Assembly: GCF_900323885.1 (NCBI RefSeq)
Contig: NZ_OOHJ01000022.1
Span: 1,798,001 to 1,862,000, forward strand
Origin: [Actinomadura] parvosata subsp. kistnae
GTDB taxonomy: Bacteria > Actinomycetota > Actinomycetes > Streptosporangiales > Streptosporangiaceae
Length of the DNA stretch: 64,000 bases
Reading direction: 5' to 3'
The position numbers were made by a program, and so were the translations under genes. This document shows, one piece after another, positions 9,137 to 18,354 of this stretch. The notes beneath the pieces are model-generated. The model searched no databases. It was not told the origin of the DNA and worked only from the letters and a program-made list of their open reading frames with translations. Numbering within the stretch: position 1 is the stretch's first letter; every line of letters starts with the position of its first letter.

Positions 9137-9172
9137 GTAACTCGACCCGTACGGATTACCGCACAGCAACAC

Positions 9173-9430
9173 TCACTGCTTGTCGTCGCCCTCGCCGCCA
9201 CCCGGAGGCAGACCTTCGTAGATCTCCTTGCACTCCGGGCAGACCGGGTACTTCTTCGGGTCGCGGCTGGGCACCCAGACCTTGCCGCAGAGAGCGCGGA
9301 TCGGCGTGCCGGTCACCATGCTCTCGGTGATCTTGTGCTTGTCCGCGTAGTGGGCGAACCGCTCGTGATCGCCGTCGCCGTGCGACGTGCGCGGAGTGGT
9401 CTCCTGCTCAGGGAGGATCTTCGTGCTCAC
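9173..9430 (-). CDS. DUF3039 family protein
   Basis: An 85-residue conserved actinobacterial protein of unknown role. It carries a short zinc-ribbon-like arrangement: one Cys in ALCGKVWVPSRDP and a CPEC pair near the C-terminus, with basic residues between. The GTG start (VSTKILPEQET) matches the usual N-terminus of the family; the frame is open 13 codons upstream. In other actinomycetes this gene is found close to NAD salvage genes and a helicase, which is consistent with the order here. Confidence 0.85.
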   Translation of the reverse strand: MSTKILPEQETTPRTSHGDGDHERFAHYADKHKITESMVTGTPIRALCGKVWVPSRDPKKYPVCPECKEIYEGLPPGGGEGDDKQ

Positions 9431-9472
9431 CCCATTGAGTTTATGCCCGCCCGCGACCGGCCCCCGCAACGC

Positions 9473-9510
9473 CGTACGGCCCCCGCCCTGGGCAGAGCGG
9501 AGGCCGTACG
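9473..9510 (-). terminator. terminator of the DHA2 exporter gene
   Basis: Perfect 9-bp arms CGTACGGCC / GGCCGTACG with a 20-base loop, 12 bp past the exporter stop codon. The T-run lies before the stem on the minus strand, so this is a hairpin-only terminator. Confidence 0.55.
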
Positions 9511-9521
9511 AAAAAGGACCG

Positions 9522-11117
9522 TCAGCCGACGTGGACGGCGGCGCCCTCGGTCTTCCTGCCGGCCCTGACGAAGACCGTCAGGGCGGCGGTGAGCACCGCG
9601 ATGCAGGTGCTGACCAGGAAGGCGACGTGCATGCCGTCCATGAACGACAGGTGGACGGCCTCGCCGATCTGCTGCGGCAGCCCGGCGGGCGCCTGGCCGA
9701 AGGCGGCGGCCTTCTCCAGGAGCGCCAGCTGCGCCGGCGGGATCTCGGCCGCGGCGGGGCCGAGGTGGCCGGGCAGCGTGTCGGAGATCTCGGCGGCCAT
9801 CACGGCGCCCAGGATCGCGGTGCCGAGCGCGCCGCCGACCTGCATGGCCGACTGCTGCAGGCCGCCGGCGACGCCGCTGAGCTCGACCGGCGCGTTGCCG
9901 ACGATGATCTCGGTGGCGCCCACGAAGACGGGCGAGAGGCCGAAGGCCAGCAGCACGAACGGGATGCCGCTCTCGATGAACGAGGCGTCGATGCCGAGCC
10001 GCGACATGAGGAACATGGCGAGGGCGGTGACCAGCAGGCCGGCCGCCATCGTGATCTTCGGCCCGAACCGGCCGAGCGCCATGCCCGCCAGCGGCGAGGC
10101 GACGATCATGCCGGCGCTCATCGGCAGCATGCGCAGGCCGGCCTCCAGCGGGGTCAGCCCGTGCACGCCCTGGAAGAAGAAGCCGAGGAAGAACATCGCG
10201 CCGAACATCGCGAACGCGACCATCATCATCAGGAAGGTGCCGATGGAGATGGACGGGTTGGCGAACAGCGACAGCGGCACCAGCGGCTGCCTGGCCCTGC
10301 TCTGCCAGAAGATGAAGGCGGCGATGAGCACCACGAACGCGCCGACGAAGGTCAGCGTCGTGCTGTCGCCCCAGCCCCACTCGGGGGCCTTGATGATGGT
10401 CCAGACGAGCGAGAACATCGCGCCGGACAGCAGCACCACGCCGAGCCAGTCGATGCGCGCGAACGTCTGCGAGCGGTTCTCCTTGATCAGCAGCACGCCC
10501 ATGACCAGCGCGATGACGCCGACGGGCGCGTTGATGAAGAAGACCGACTCCCAGCTCACCTTCTCGACCAGCACGCCGCCCACGATCGGGCCGGCGGCGC
10601 TGGACAGGCCGATGATGGCGCCCCAGGCGCCCATCGCCTGGTTCAGCTTCTCACCGGGGAAGGCGCCGCGCAGCAGCGCCAGCGCGGCCGGCTGCAGCAG
10701 CGCGCCGAACAGGCCCTGCAGCACGCGCAGGCCGATCAGCGCGCCGATCGGCGAGACGCCGGGAATGATGTCGGCCAGCTCGGCGCTGAGCCCGATGCCC
10801 ACCGAGGACAGGGCGAAGCCCGCCACGCCGATGAGAAAGACCCGCTTGTGCCCGAACAGGTCGCCGAGCTTGCCGGCGGTGATCAGGAAGACCGCGAGCG
10901 CGAGCAGGTAACCGCTGGTCACCCACTGCAGGTCGGAAAGTGTCGCCTTCAGGTCGGCCTGGATGACCGGGTTGGCGATGCCGACGACCGTGCCGTCGAG
11001 CATCACCATGATCACACCCAGGCTCACCGCCAGCAGGACAAGCCACGGGTTGCCCCCCGTCCCCGGCTTGCCAGGGCCGGACGACGGCGGCGCGTCGACC
11101 GCCTTCGTGTCAGCCAT
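9522..11117 (-). CDS. DHA2-family (EmrB/QacA type) MFS exporter
   Basis: A 531-residue, 14-helix drug:H+ antiporter. The first helix block (WLVLLAVSLGVIMVMLDGTVVGIANPVI) carries the LDxTVVxxAxP-type signature of the subfamily, motif A appears as GKLGDLFGHKR, and motif C as IGLSSAAGPIVGGVL. It should export amphipathic or antibiotic compounds. It is transcribed away from a TetR gene that starts 151 bp to the right, which almost certainly regulates it. Confidence 0.92.
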   Translation of the reverse strand: MADTKAVDAPPSSGPGKPGTGGNPWLVLLAVSLGVIMVMLDGTVVGIANPVIQADLKATLSDLQWVTSGYLLALAVFLITAGKLGDLFGHKRVFLIGVAGFALSSVGIGLSAELADIIPGVSPIGALIGLRVLQGLFGALLQPAALALLRGAFPGEKLNQAMGAWGAIIGLSSAAGPIVGGVLVEKVSWESVFFINAPVGVIALVMGVLLIKENRSQTFARIDWLGVVLLSGAMFSLVWTIIKAPEWGWGDSTTLTFVGAFVVLIAAFIFWQSRARQPLVPLSLFANPSISIGTFLMMMVAFAMFGAMFFLGFFFQGVHGLTPLEAGLRMLPMSAGMIVASPLAGMALGRFGPKITMAAGLLVTALAMFLMSRLGIDASFIESGIPFVLLAFGLSPVFVGATEIIVGNAPVELSGVAGGLQQSAMQVGGALGTAILGAVMAAEISDTLPGHLGPAAAEIPPAQLALLEKAAAFGQAPAGLPQQIGEAVHLSFMDGMHVAFLVSTCIAVLTAALTVFVRAGRKTEGAAVHVG

Positions 11118-11209
11118 GAATCCCCCTCAAGTACCCGTACCGCCCCGCACCGGGGCATAGATCTCGTAAGTCTCAGGTAATCTACTGTCAGTCTGTGACG
11201 TGTGACAAA

Positions 11210-11225
11210 CGACTTTTATTAGTCG
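11210..11225. promoter_or_regulatory. candidate TetR operator between exporter and regulator
   Basis: CGACT-TTTATT-AGTCG inverted repeat in the divergent promoter region. A second, wider pair CTGTCA (11185-11190) / TGACAG (11248-11253) encloses it. Either could bind the TetR encoded at 11269; the region is noticeably AT-richer than its surroundings. Confidence 0.5.
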
Positions 11226-11268
11226 CCCTATGACTTATGGCACACTGTGACAGAAAGGTTTCGAGGGA

Positions 11269-11886
11269 GTGACCACAGTGGGTCTTCGGGAACGCAAGAA
11301 GGAGAAGACGCGCCTGGCGATCCTCGACGCGGCACTGGACTTGTTCCTCGAACAAGGATACGAGTCGACGACCGTCGAGCAGATAGCGGGGGCCGTCGAG
11401 ATCTCCCCTCGCACCTTCTTCCGCTACTTCACCGGCAAGGACCACCTGGTCCTGCTCTTCCACGACCACGCGGAAGATCTCATGCTGGAGGCCCTGGCGA
11501 GCCGGCCGGCCGACGAGCCGCCGTTCACCTGCCTCATGCAGGCGATGCGCGCCGTCCTGGCCGACCTCCAGGCCGCGACGCCCGAGGACGCCGCGCGCTT
11601 CCTGAAGCTGCGGCGGCTGCTGGACGAGCACCCGCGCCTGGTCGGCCTGTCGGTGGCCAGGGGCGCCCGCACCGAGCAGCACCTGGCCGAGGTGATCGCC
11701 GCCCGCCGGGGCGTGGACCCCGCCCAGGACCAGCTCACGCACCTGATCGTGGCGTGGGCGATGTCGACGATGCGCGTCGGGTTCGAGTGCCCGCGCCGCG
11801 AAGGCACGTTCGAGGAGGTCCAGCACAGGATGGCGGAGAGCATCGCCCTGGCCGAGCGCTCCCTGCGGCCGGGCTGGGACCTGTAA
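11269..11886 (+). CDS. TetR-family repressor, divergent from DHA2 exporter
   Basis: A 205-residue regulator. The N-terminal helix-turn-helix (about residues 10-60) has the family pattern ILDAALDLFLEQGYESTTV then AVEISPRTFFRYFTGKDHL. The remaining residues form the ligand-binding helical domain, of the MftR-like C-terminal type. GTG at 11269 follows a GAGGGA stretch; a second GTG at 11278 is possible. Divergence from the exporter and the shared AT-rich spacer make local autoregulation and exporter control the likely role. Confidence 0.9.
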   Translation: MTTVGLRERKKEKTRLAILDAALDLFLEQGYESTTVEQIAGAVEISPRTFFRYFTGKDHLVLLFHDHAEDLMLEALASRPADEPPFTCLMQAMRAVLADLQAATPEDAARFLKLRRLLDEHPRLVGLSVARGARTEQHLAEVIAARRGVDPAQDQLTHLIVAWAMSTMRVGFECPRREGTFEEVQHRMAESIALAERSLRPGWDL

Positions 11887-11889
11887 CCG

Positions 11890-12468
11890 CTAGTTCATGG
11901 TGGGGTCGTCGGGACAGGTCGCCACGAAGGCCAGCTCGCCGCGCTGGCGCCGCAGCACCTGCCGCCACAGCGAGGTCGGGTCGGCGTGGAAGGTGTCGCC
12001 GACCTCGGAGTCCACGACGTACCAGGCGCCCTCGGCGATCTCGCTCTCCAACTGCCCGGACGTCCAGCCCGCGTACCCCGCGAAGATGCGCATCTGCGCG
12101 ATCTCCCCTTGCAGGATCTCGGGCGGCGCGTCGAGGTCGACCGTGCCGAGCCGGGCCACCGCGTCGGTGCCCGCATGGAGCCGGCGCCACCCCAGAGGCT
12201 CCTCCCCGCTGGGCACCGCCGCCAGCGCCAGCGCGCTGTCGGTCTGTACGGGCCCGCCCTCGAAGAGCACGGAGGGCCCGGTCACCAGGGGATCCCACAC
12301 AGGCAGCACCTGTGTCACCGAGATGTCGCTGGGCCGGTTGAGCACGACGCCCAAAGTGCCGCCGTCGTGGTCGTGTTCGAGAATCAGCACGACGCTACGC
12401 CGGAAGTTGGGGTCGTCGAGAAGTGGCGTCGCCACCAGCAACCCGCCGACGTAGATCGCTTCCGCCAT
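11890..12468 (-). CDS. YqgE/AlgH family protein
   Basis: A 192-residue DUF179 protein. The family signature is clear: GGLLVATPLLDDPNFRRSV at the N-terminus, GTLGVVLNRP (about 38-47), LFEGGPV (about 69-75) and the AGYAGWTSGQLE segment (about 130-141). The biochemical function is not established; in some bacteria the gene affects transcription of surface or virulence traits. It converges with the TetR gene (4 bp apart) and is divergent from the LPYTG-anchored protein. Confidence 0.92.
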   Translation of the reverse strand: MAEAIYVGGLLVATPLLDDPNFRRSVVLILEHDHDGGTLGVVLNRPSDISVTQVLPVWDPLVTGPSVLFEGGPVQTDSALALAAVPSGEEPLGWRRLHAGTDAVARLGTVDLDAPPEILQGEIAQMRIFAGYAGWTSGQLESEIAEGAWYVVDSEVGDTFHADPTSLWRQVLRRQRGELAFVATCPDDPTMN

Positions 12469-12579
12469 ACCTCCATCATGAAGTACCTGCGGGGGTGCGC
12501 GCTCCCCCAGAGTGTCGATGTTACTTTTCGTGCCCGCTTGGGAACTTTAGGTAGCGGAGATCGCTCGTGGGAGAAACAT

Positions 12580-13107
12580 ATGCGTATCAGCATCCGCCTC
12601 GTCCTGGCCGCCCTGCCCCTGGGCGCCATCGCGCTGCTCCCCTCCGTCTCCGACGCCCAGACCGGCGACTGGCCCTGGCCGCGGCACGACTCCGGTGACC
12701 CGTTCACGATGACCGTCGACGACGTGGGCTGCCGCTCGGGCCGGGTGGCCGTGCGGCTGCACAACCAGACCCGCCAGCTCGCCCGCTTCGACCTCAAGGC
12801 CGACGGCACCAGCGTGGCGAGCGGCTCGATCCCGGCCCGCAAGACCGTCGTGCGGCACGTGCCGGTCGGCAAGGGCAGCGGGGCCGAGATCGAGGCGTAC
12901 TCGGTCAGCGATCACGACCCGGAGACGCTCATCGACTCCAGCCACGTCGAGAACGACTGCCCGTGGGGGCACCGCCGGCACGGGCGCCTGCCGTATACCG
13001 GCCCGCCCGCCGACCTCATAGGGAAGCTGGCCACGGCGGGCGGCCTGGTGGTGATGGGCGGGATCCTGTGGTGGTACGGCTCGATCTGGCCCCGATCCGG
13101 CATGTGA
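12580..13107 (+). CDS. secreted protein with LPYTG sortase signal
   Basis: A 175-residue exported protein. Residues 1-26 are a signal peptide, the mature domain (about 27-130) has two cysteines (51 and 127) that probably pair, and the C-terminus has LPYTG at 137-141 followed by a hydrophobic helix (about 151-168) and a short tail with one Arg. This is the layout of a sortase substrate linked to the cell wall. No sortase gene is near. The ATG is preceded by GTGGGAGA. The domain itself is not recognised. Confidence 0.75.
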   Translation: MRISIRLVLAALPLGAIALLPSVSDAQTGDWPWPRHDSGDPFTMTVDDVGCRSGRVAVRLHNQTRQLARFDLKADGTSVASGSIPARKTVVRHVPVGKGSGAEIEAYSVSDHDPETLIDSSHVENDCPWGHRRHGRLPYTGPPADLIGKLATAGGLVVMGGILWWYGSIWPRSGM

Positions 13108-13123
13108 CAGGCCAGCGCTTCCG

Positions 13124-13735
13124 TCACACGACGAACGCCCCGGCCCGGGCGGCGGCCAGCGTGCGGGTCACGGAGCGCTCGGCGACCACCCGCGTCACCG
13201 GCTCCCTCGTGACCACCAGCCGGTAGTAGAGCGGGGCCGAGATGGCCCTGATCACCTCGGCCCCGTCGGTGCCCTCGGGCAGCTCGCCGCGCCGCACGGC
13301 CAGGTCCACGACCTTGGCCCACTCCTCGATGCGGCGCGAGTAGAAGGCCCGCAGCGCCGCCGCCGCCTGCTCGTCGCAGGTGGCGGCGGCGATCACGGCC
13401 TGGAACGTGGCCCCGAGCCGCCCGTCGTTGACCGCGTCGAGCACGGCCAGCGCGTTGGCCCGCAGGTCCTCCTCGACGCTTCCCGTGTCGGCATGGTCGG
13501 AGGACTGGTTGGCCAGCTCGGTCATGAGGTCGGCCACCAGCCCGGTGGTGCTCCCCCAGCGCCGGTAGACGGTGGTCTTGCCGACGCCTGCCCTGGCCGC
13601 GACCTGGTCCATGGTCAGGCCGTGGAAGCCGCGCTCGACCAGCTCGTCCTGGGTGGCCTCCAGGACGGCCGCGCGTACTCGGGCTGTGCGGCCCCCGGGC
13701 CGCACGGTTCCCGCCGAGCGGGAAGGTTGGTCCAT
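13124..13735 (-). CDS. TetR-family regulator
   Basis: A 203-residue repressor-type protein with the N-terminal DNA-binding domain at about 18-65 (AVLEATQDELVERGFHGLTM then ARAGVGKTTVYRRWGS) and a TetR_C-type ligand domain. It is divergent from the IclR gene with a 91-bp spacer and converges with the LPYTG-protein gene. No obvious target enzyme gene is adjacent, and no TetR-type palindrome is clear in the spacer apart from the glycerol-type operator. Confidence 0.88.
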   Translation of the reverse strand: MDQPSRSAGTVRPGGRTARVRAAVLEATQDELVERGFHGLTMDQVAARAGVGKTTVYRRWGSTTGLVADLMTELANQSSDHADTGSVEEDLRANALAVLDAVNDGRLGATFQAVIAAATCDEQAAAALRAFYSRRIEEWAKVVDLAVRRGELPEGTDGAEVIRAISAPLYYRLVVTREPVTRVVAERSVTRTLAAARAGAFVV

Positions 13736-13791
13736 CTAGTCTCCTCGTGCAGGACTCCAGCTTACAGGCACACTTTTCCCGTTAGCAGGGT

Positions 13792-13808
13792 GTTCGGCAT
13801 TGCCGAAC
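13792..13808. promoter_or_regulatory. glycerol regulator operator 1 (upstream of iclR-type gene)
   Basis: GTTCGGCATTGCCGAAC is a perfect 17-bp palindrome with 8-bp arms, located 18 bp before the GTG start of the IclR-family gene. It differs by one base from the site before glpK, which indicates autoregulation by the same protein. Confidence 0.8.
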
Positions 13809-13826
13809 TGCGTTAGGGTTCCCGGT

Positions 13827-14573
13827 GTGGGAGAGACGATTCAATCGGTGGAGCGCGCCGCCGCGATCCTACGGCTGCTCGCCTCCGGTCCACGGCAACT
13901 CGGGGTGGCCGAGCTGGCCCGCGCCATGGGCCTGCCGAAGGGCACGCTGCACGGCATCCTGCGCACCCTGGTCCACGTGGGTTTCGTCGAGCAGGACGCG
14001 GCCACCGGCAAGTACCGCCTCGGCGCCACGCTGCTCCATCTCGGCAGCAGCTACCTCGACGTCAACGAGCTGCGCACCCGCAGCATCAACTGGGCCGACG
14101 CGCTGGCCGGCCGCAGCAGGGAGAGCGCCTGGATCGGCACCCTGCACGAGGGCCACGTCCTGGTCATCCACCACGTCTTCCGCCCCGACGACAGCATGCA
14201 GACGCTCCAGGTGGGCACGTACCTGCCGACCCACGCCAGCGCCCTGGGCAAGGTGCTGCTCGCCCACGACCCGTACGGCGAGCACGCCCAGCCCCTGGAG
14301 CCCCGCACCAAGCACACGATCACCGACCCGGCGGCCCTGGAGGCGGAGCTCGACCAGGTCAGGGCGCGCGGCTGGGCGGCCGAGATGGAGGAGCTGACGG
14401 AGGGCGAGGTGGCCATCGCCGCCCCGATCAAGGACCCGCGCGGCATCGTGGTCGGCGCCATCGGCATCCGCGGCGCGGTCGAGCGGCTGGCCACCGACGG
14501 CCGGCTGGACATGCAGTTCGTCTCCTACGTACGCGACGCGGCGCGGGCCATCACCCGCGACCTCGCCCGATGA
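13827..14573 (+). CDS. IclR-family regulator of glycerol catabolism (GylR-like)
   Basis: A 248-residue regulator with an N-terminal winged helix (about 5-65, QSVERAAAILRLLA then LARAMGLPKGTLHGILRTL) and a C-terminal IclR effector domain (about 70-245, ending with the AIGIRGAVERL signature). Its place directly upstream of glpK-glpD matches the GylR arrangement of Streptomyces. The GTG at 13827 gives the normal N-terminus; an earlier in-frame TTG lies inside the operator and is unlikely. Identical palindromes at its own promoter and at glpK support control of both. Confidence 0.88.
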   Translation: MGETIQSVERAAAILRLLASGPRQLGVAELARAMGLPKGTLHGILRTLVHVGFVEQDAATGKYRLGATLLHLGSSYLDVNELRTRSINWADALAGRSRESAWIGTLHEGHVLVIHHVFRPDDSMQTLQVGTYLPTHASALGKVLLAHDPYGEHAQPLEPRTKHTITDPAALEAELDQVRARGWAAEMEELTEGEVAIAAPIKDPRGIVVGAIGIRGAVERLATDGRLDMQFVSYVRDAARAITRDLAR

Positions 14574-14608
14574 CACTTGAACAAGCTCCGACGGACCACA
14601 TACCATTC

Positions 14609-14625
14609 GTTCGGCATTGTCGAAC
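14609..14625. promoter_or_regulatory. glycerol regulator operator 2 (upstream of glpK)
   Basis: GTTCGGCATTGTCGAAC, matching operator 1 at 16 of 17 bases, ends 21 bp before the glpK start. Its position over the expected core promoter fits repression by the upstream IclR-family protein. Confidence 0.8.
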
Positions 14626-14646
14626 CATAAGTCTTGCGAGGAACCA

Positions 14647-16124
<1,478 letters not shown>

Positions 16125-16129
16125 CGGCG

Positions 16130-17680
16130 ATGACGACCGCGATCGGCACCGATCGGGCGGAGGTCCGGCAGGAGCTCTCCACCACCACCTATGACCTGCT
16201 CGTGATCGGGGGCGGCATCCTCGGCACGTCCGTGACCTGGATGGCCGCCCAGGCGGGGCTGCGGGTGGCGATGGTCGACGCCGGCGACTTCGCCGGGGCC
16301 ACCTCCAGCGCCTCCTCCAAGCTCGTCCACGGCGGGCTGCGCTACCTGCAGACCGGCAACGTCAAGCTCGTCGCCGAGAACCACCGCGAGCGGCGCGCCC
16401 TGGCCGCCGACATCGCGCCGCACCTGGTCAAGCCGCTGACATTCCTGGTGCCGATCTACAAGGGCGGGCCGCACGGGGCCGCCAAGCTGGGCGCGGGCGT
16501 GTTCCTGTACTCGGCGCTGTCGGTGTTCGGCGACGGCATGGGCAAGGTGATCACGCCCCACCAGGCGCTGGCCAAGGTCCCGGCCCTGCGGACGGAGGGC
16601 CTGCGGGCCGCCGCCGTCTACGGCGACCACCAGATGAACGACAGCCGCGTCGCCGTCATGACCGTGCGCGCCGCCGTGGACGCGGGCGCGACCGTGCTCA
16701 ACCACGCCGAGGTCGTCGGGCTGCGCAAGACGTCCGGCAGCGTGACCGGCGCCGAGCTGCGCGACCGGCTCGACGGCACCGAGTTCGGCGTGTCCGCCCG
16801 GCTCGTGCTCAACGCCACCGGCCCGTGGGTGGACCACCTGCGGCGCATGGAGGACCCGTCCGCCGAGCCGAGCATCCGCCTGTCCAAGGGCGCCCACCTG
16901 GTGCTGCGCCGGCACGAGCCGTGGAAGGCGGCGCTGACCACGCCCATCGACAAGTACCGGGTCTCCTTCGCCATCCCGTGGGAGGACCACCTGCTGCTCG
17001 GCACCACCGACGAGGCGTACGAGGGCGACCCCGGCCTGGTCAGCCCCACCGAGGCGGACATCGCGCAGATCCTCGACGAGGCCGGCCACTCCGTGCGCGA
17101 CGAGCAGCTCAGGCGCGAGGACATCACCTACGCCTTCGCCGGCCTGCGCGTGCTGCCCGGCGGCCCCGGCCAGGTCACGGCGGCCAAGCGCGAGACGGTG
17201 CTGACCCGCGGCTCGGGCGGCATGCTGTCGGTGGCCGGCGGCAAGTGGACCACCTACCGGCACATCGGCAAGCACGTGCTCGACATCCTCGCCCACCTGC
17301 CGGGCCGCCCCCTGGGCGACGACCTCGCCGACATCCTGCCCGCCGTGCCGCTGCCCGGCCTGGCCAGCCCTGACGCGGTCGCCATGCGCCTGTGGACCGA
17401 CCGCGACCCGGGCACCCGCATGGACCCGCTGGTGGCCAGGCACCTGGCCACGCACTACGGGTCGATCGCGTTCGAGCTGGCCCGGCTCATCAGGGACGAC
17501 CCCGCGCTCGGCGAGCGCATCCACCCCGACGGGCCCGACATCTGGGCCCAGGCCGTCTTCGCCCGCGACCACGAGTGGGCCGCCACCGTCGACGACGTCG
17601 TCCGCCGCCGCACCACGCTCACCGTACGCGGCCTCGACACCCCCGACGTCCGGGCCAGGATCGCCGCGCTGCTGGCCTGA
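16130..17680 (+). CDS. glpD: aerobic glycerol-3-phosphate dehydrogenase
   Basis: FAD enzyme that oxidises glycerol 3-phosphate to dihydroxyacetone phosphate and passes electrons to quinone at the membrane. The dinucleotide fold is DLLVIGGGILGTSVTWMAA near the N-terminus, followed by the family loop GATSSASSKLVHGGLRYL. The C-terminal DAO domain is present to ARIAALLA, total about 516 residues. AGGAGG at 16114-16119 is 10 bases before ATG 16130 and only one base before the in-frame ATG 16121, which overlaps the glpK stop; 16130 is preferred. It is translationally coupled to glpK and under the same operator. Confidence 0.93.
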   Translation: MTTAIGTDRAEVRQELSTTTYDLLVIGGGILGTSVTWMAAQAGLRVAMVDAGDFAGATSSASSKLVHGGLRYLQTGNVKLVAENHRERRALAADIAPHLVKPLTFLVPIYKGGPHGAAKLGAGVFLYSALSVFGDGMGKVITPHQALAKVPALRTEGLRAAAVYGDHQMNDSRVAVMTVRAAVDAGATVLNHAEVVGLRKTSGSVTGAELRDRLDGTEFGVSARLVLNATGPWVDHLRRMEDPSAEPSIRLSKGAHLVLRRHEPWKAALTTPIDKYRVSFAIPWEDHLLLGTTDEAYEGDPGLVSPTEADIAQILDEAGHSVRDEQLRREDITYAFAGLRVLPGGPGQVTAAKRETVLTRGSGGMLSVAGGKWTTYRHIGKHVLDILAHLPGRPLGDDLADILPAVPLPGLASPDAVAMRLWTDRDPGTRMDPLVARHLATHYGSIAFELARLIRDDPALGERIHPDGPDIWAQAVFARDHEWAATVDDVVRRRTTLTVRGLDTPDVRARIAALLA

Positions 17681-17727
17681 CCCGCCCCGGGAGGTGGCCA
17701 GGCGCCCCGCCTGGGCAGGGGGCAGGC

Positions 17728-18231
17728 ATGCGCACTCCCATCAACGAAGCCCTGCTGCGGCACTTCAAGGACCTGCGTGACGGCGACCACGGCCACGCCG
17801 TCACGCGGGAGGACAAGGAACGCGTGTTCGCCAGGGCCGTCGAGCTCCTCGACCCGGTGGCCCGGCACGCCCTCGACGAGGTCAACGCCGATCTGCTGCT
17901 CGGCACCGGCGAGGTGGTCGCCAGCGGCGTCACCCGCTCCCGCGAGGGCGGCCTCAACGCCATGTGGTCGCTGACCTGGCCGCGCCAGCGCGAGAGCGGC
18001 GTGCAGCCGATCGCGGTGGTCGCCCACTTCGGCTGCGACTTCCACCACCCGCACCTGCGCGGCAACACGGTCGGCGACTGGCCGCTGAACGTCTTCGACG
18101 AGACCGACGCCGCCGGGCAACTGGACACGCTACGCGTGATCGCCGCCGGCGACGCCCACAACCTGGTCTTCCAGGAGAGCTACCGTCTGATGCCCGCCCT
18201 CACCGCTTCTGACGCGGCGGGGCGCGGCTGA
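17728..18231 (+). CDS. hypothetical protein downstream of glpD
   Basis: A 167-residue soluble protein that I do not recognise. It starts with a charged helix (RTPINEALLRHFKDLRDGDHGH) and has a central segment rich in His (VAHFGCDFHHPHLRGN, about 98-113), which could bind a metal. No signal peptide or membrane helix. It follows glpD after 47 bp on the same strand and could be read through from the glycerol operon, but a direct link to glycerol metabolism is not supported by sequence. Confidence 0.6.
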   Translation: MRTPINEALLRHFKDLRDGDHGHAVTREDKERVFARAVELLDPVARHALDEVNADLLLGTGEVVASGVTRSREGGLNAMWSLTWPRQRESGVQPIAVVAHFGCDFHHPHLRGNTVGDWPLNVFDETDAAGQLDTLRVIAAGDAHNLVFQESYRLMPALTASDAAGRG

Positions 18232-18354
18232 CCACGGAACCCGGCCAGGTGTGCGCCGTGGCGGCGGCCGGCCCCGTGCGGGTCTAGAGGCGTCTTCCTG
18301 GAGGCCCTCAGCCCTGGTCGGCGGGTGGGGTGACCTTGGCCGTGCCGTGCAGGA

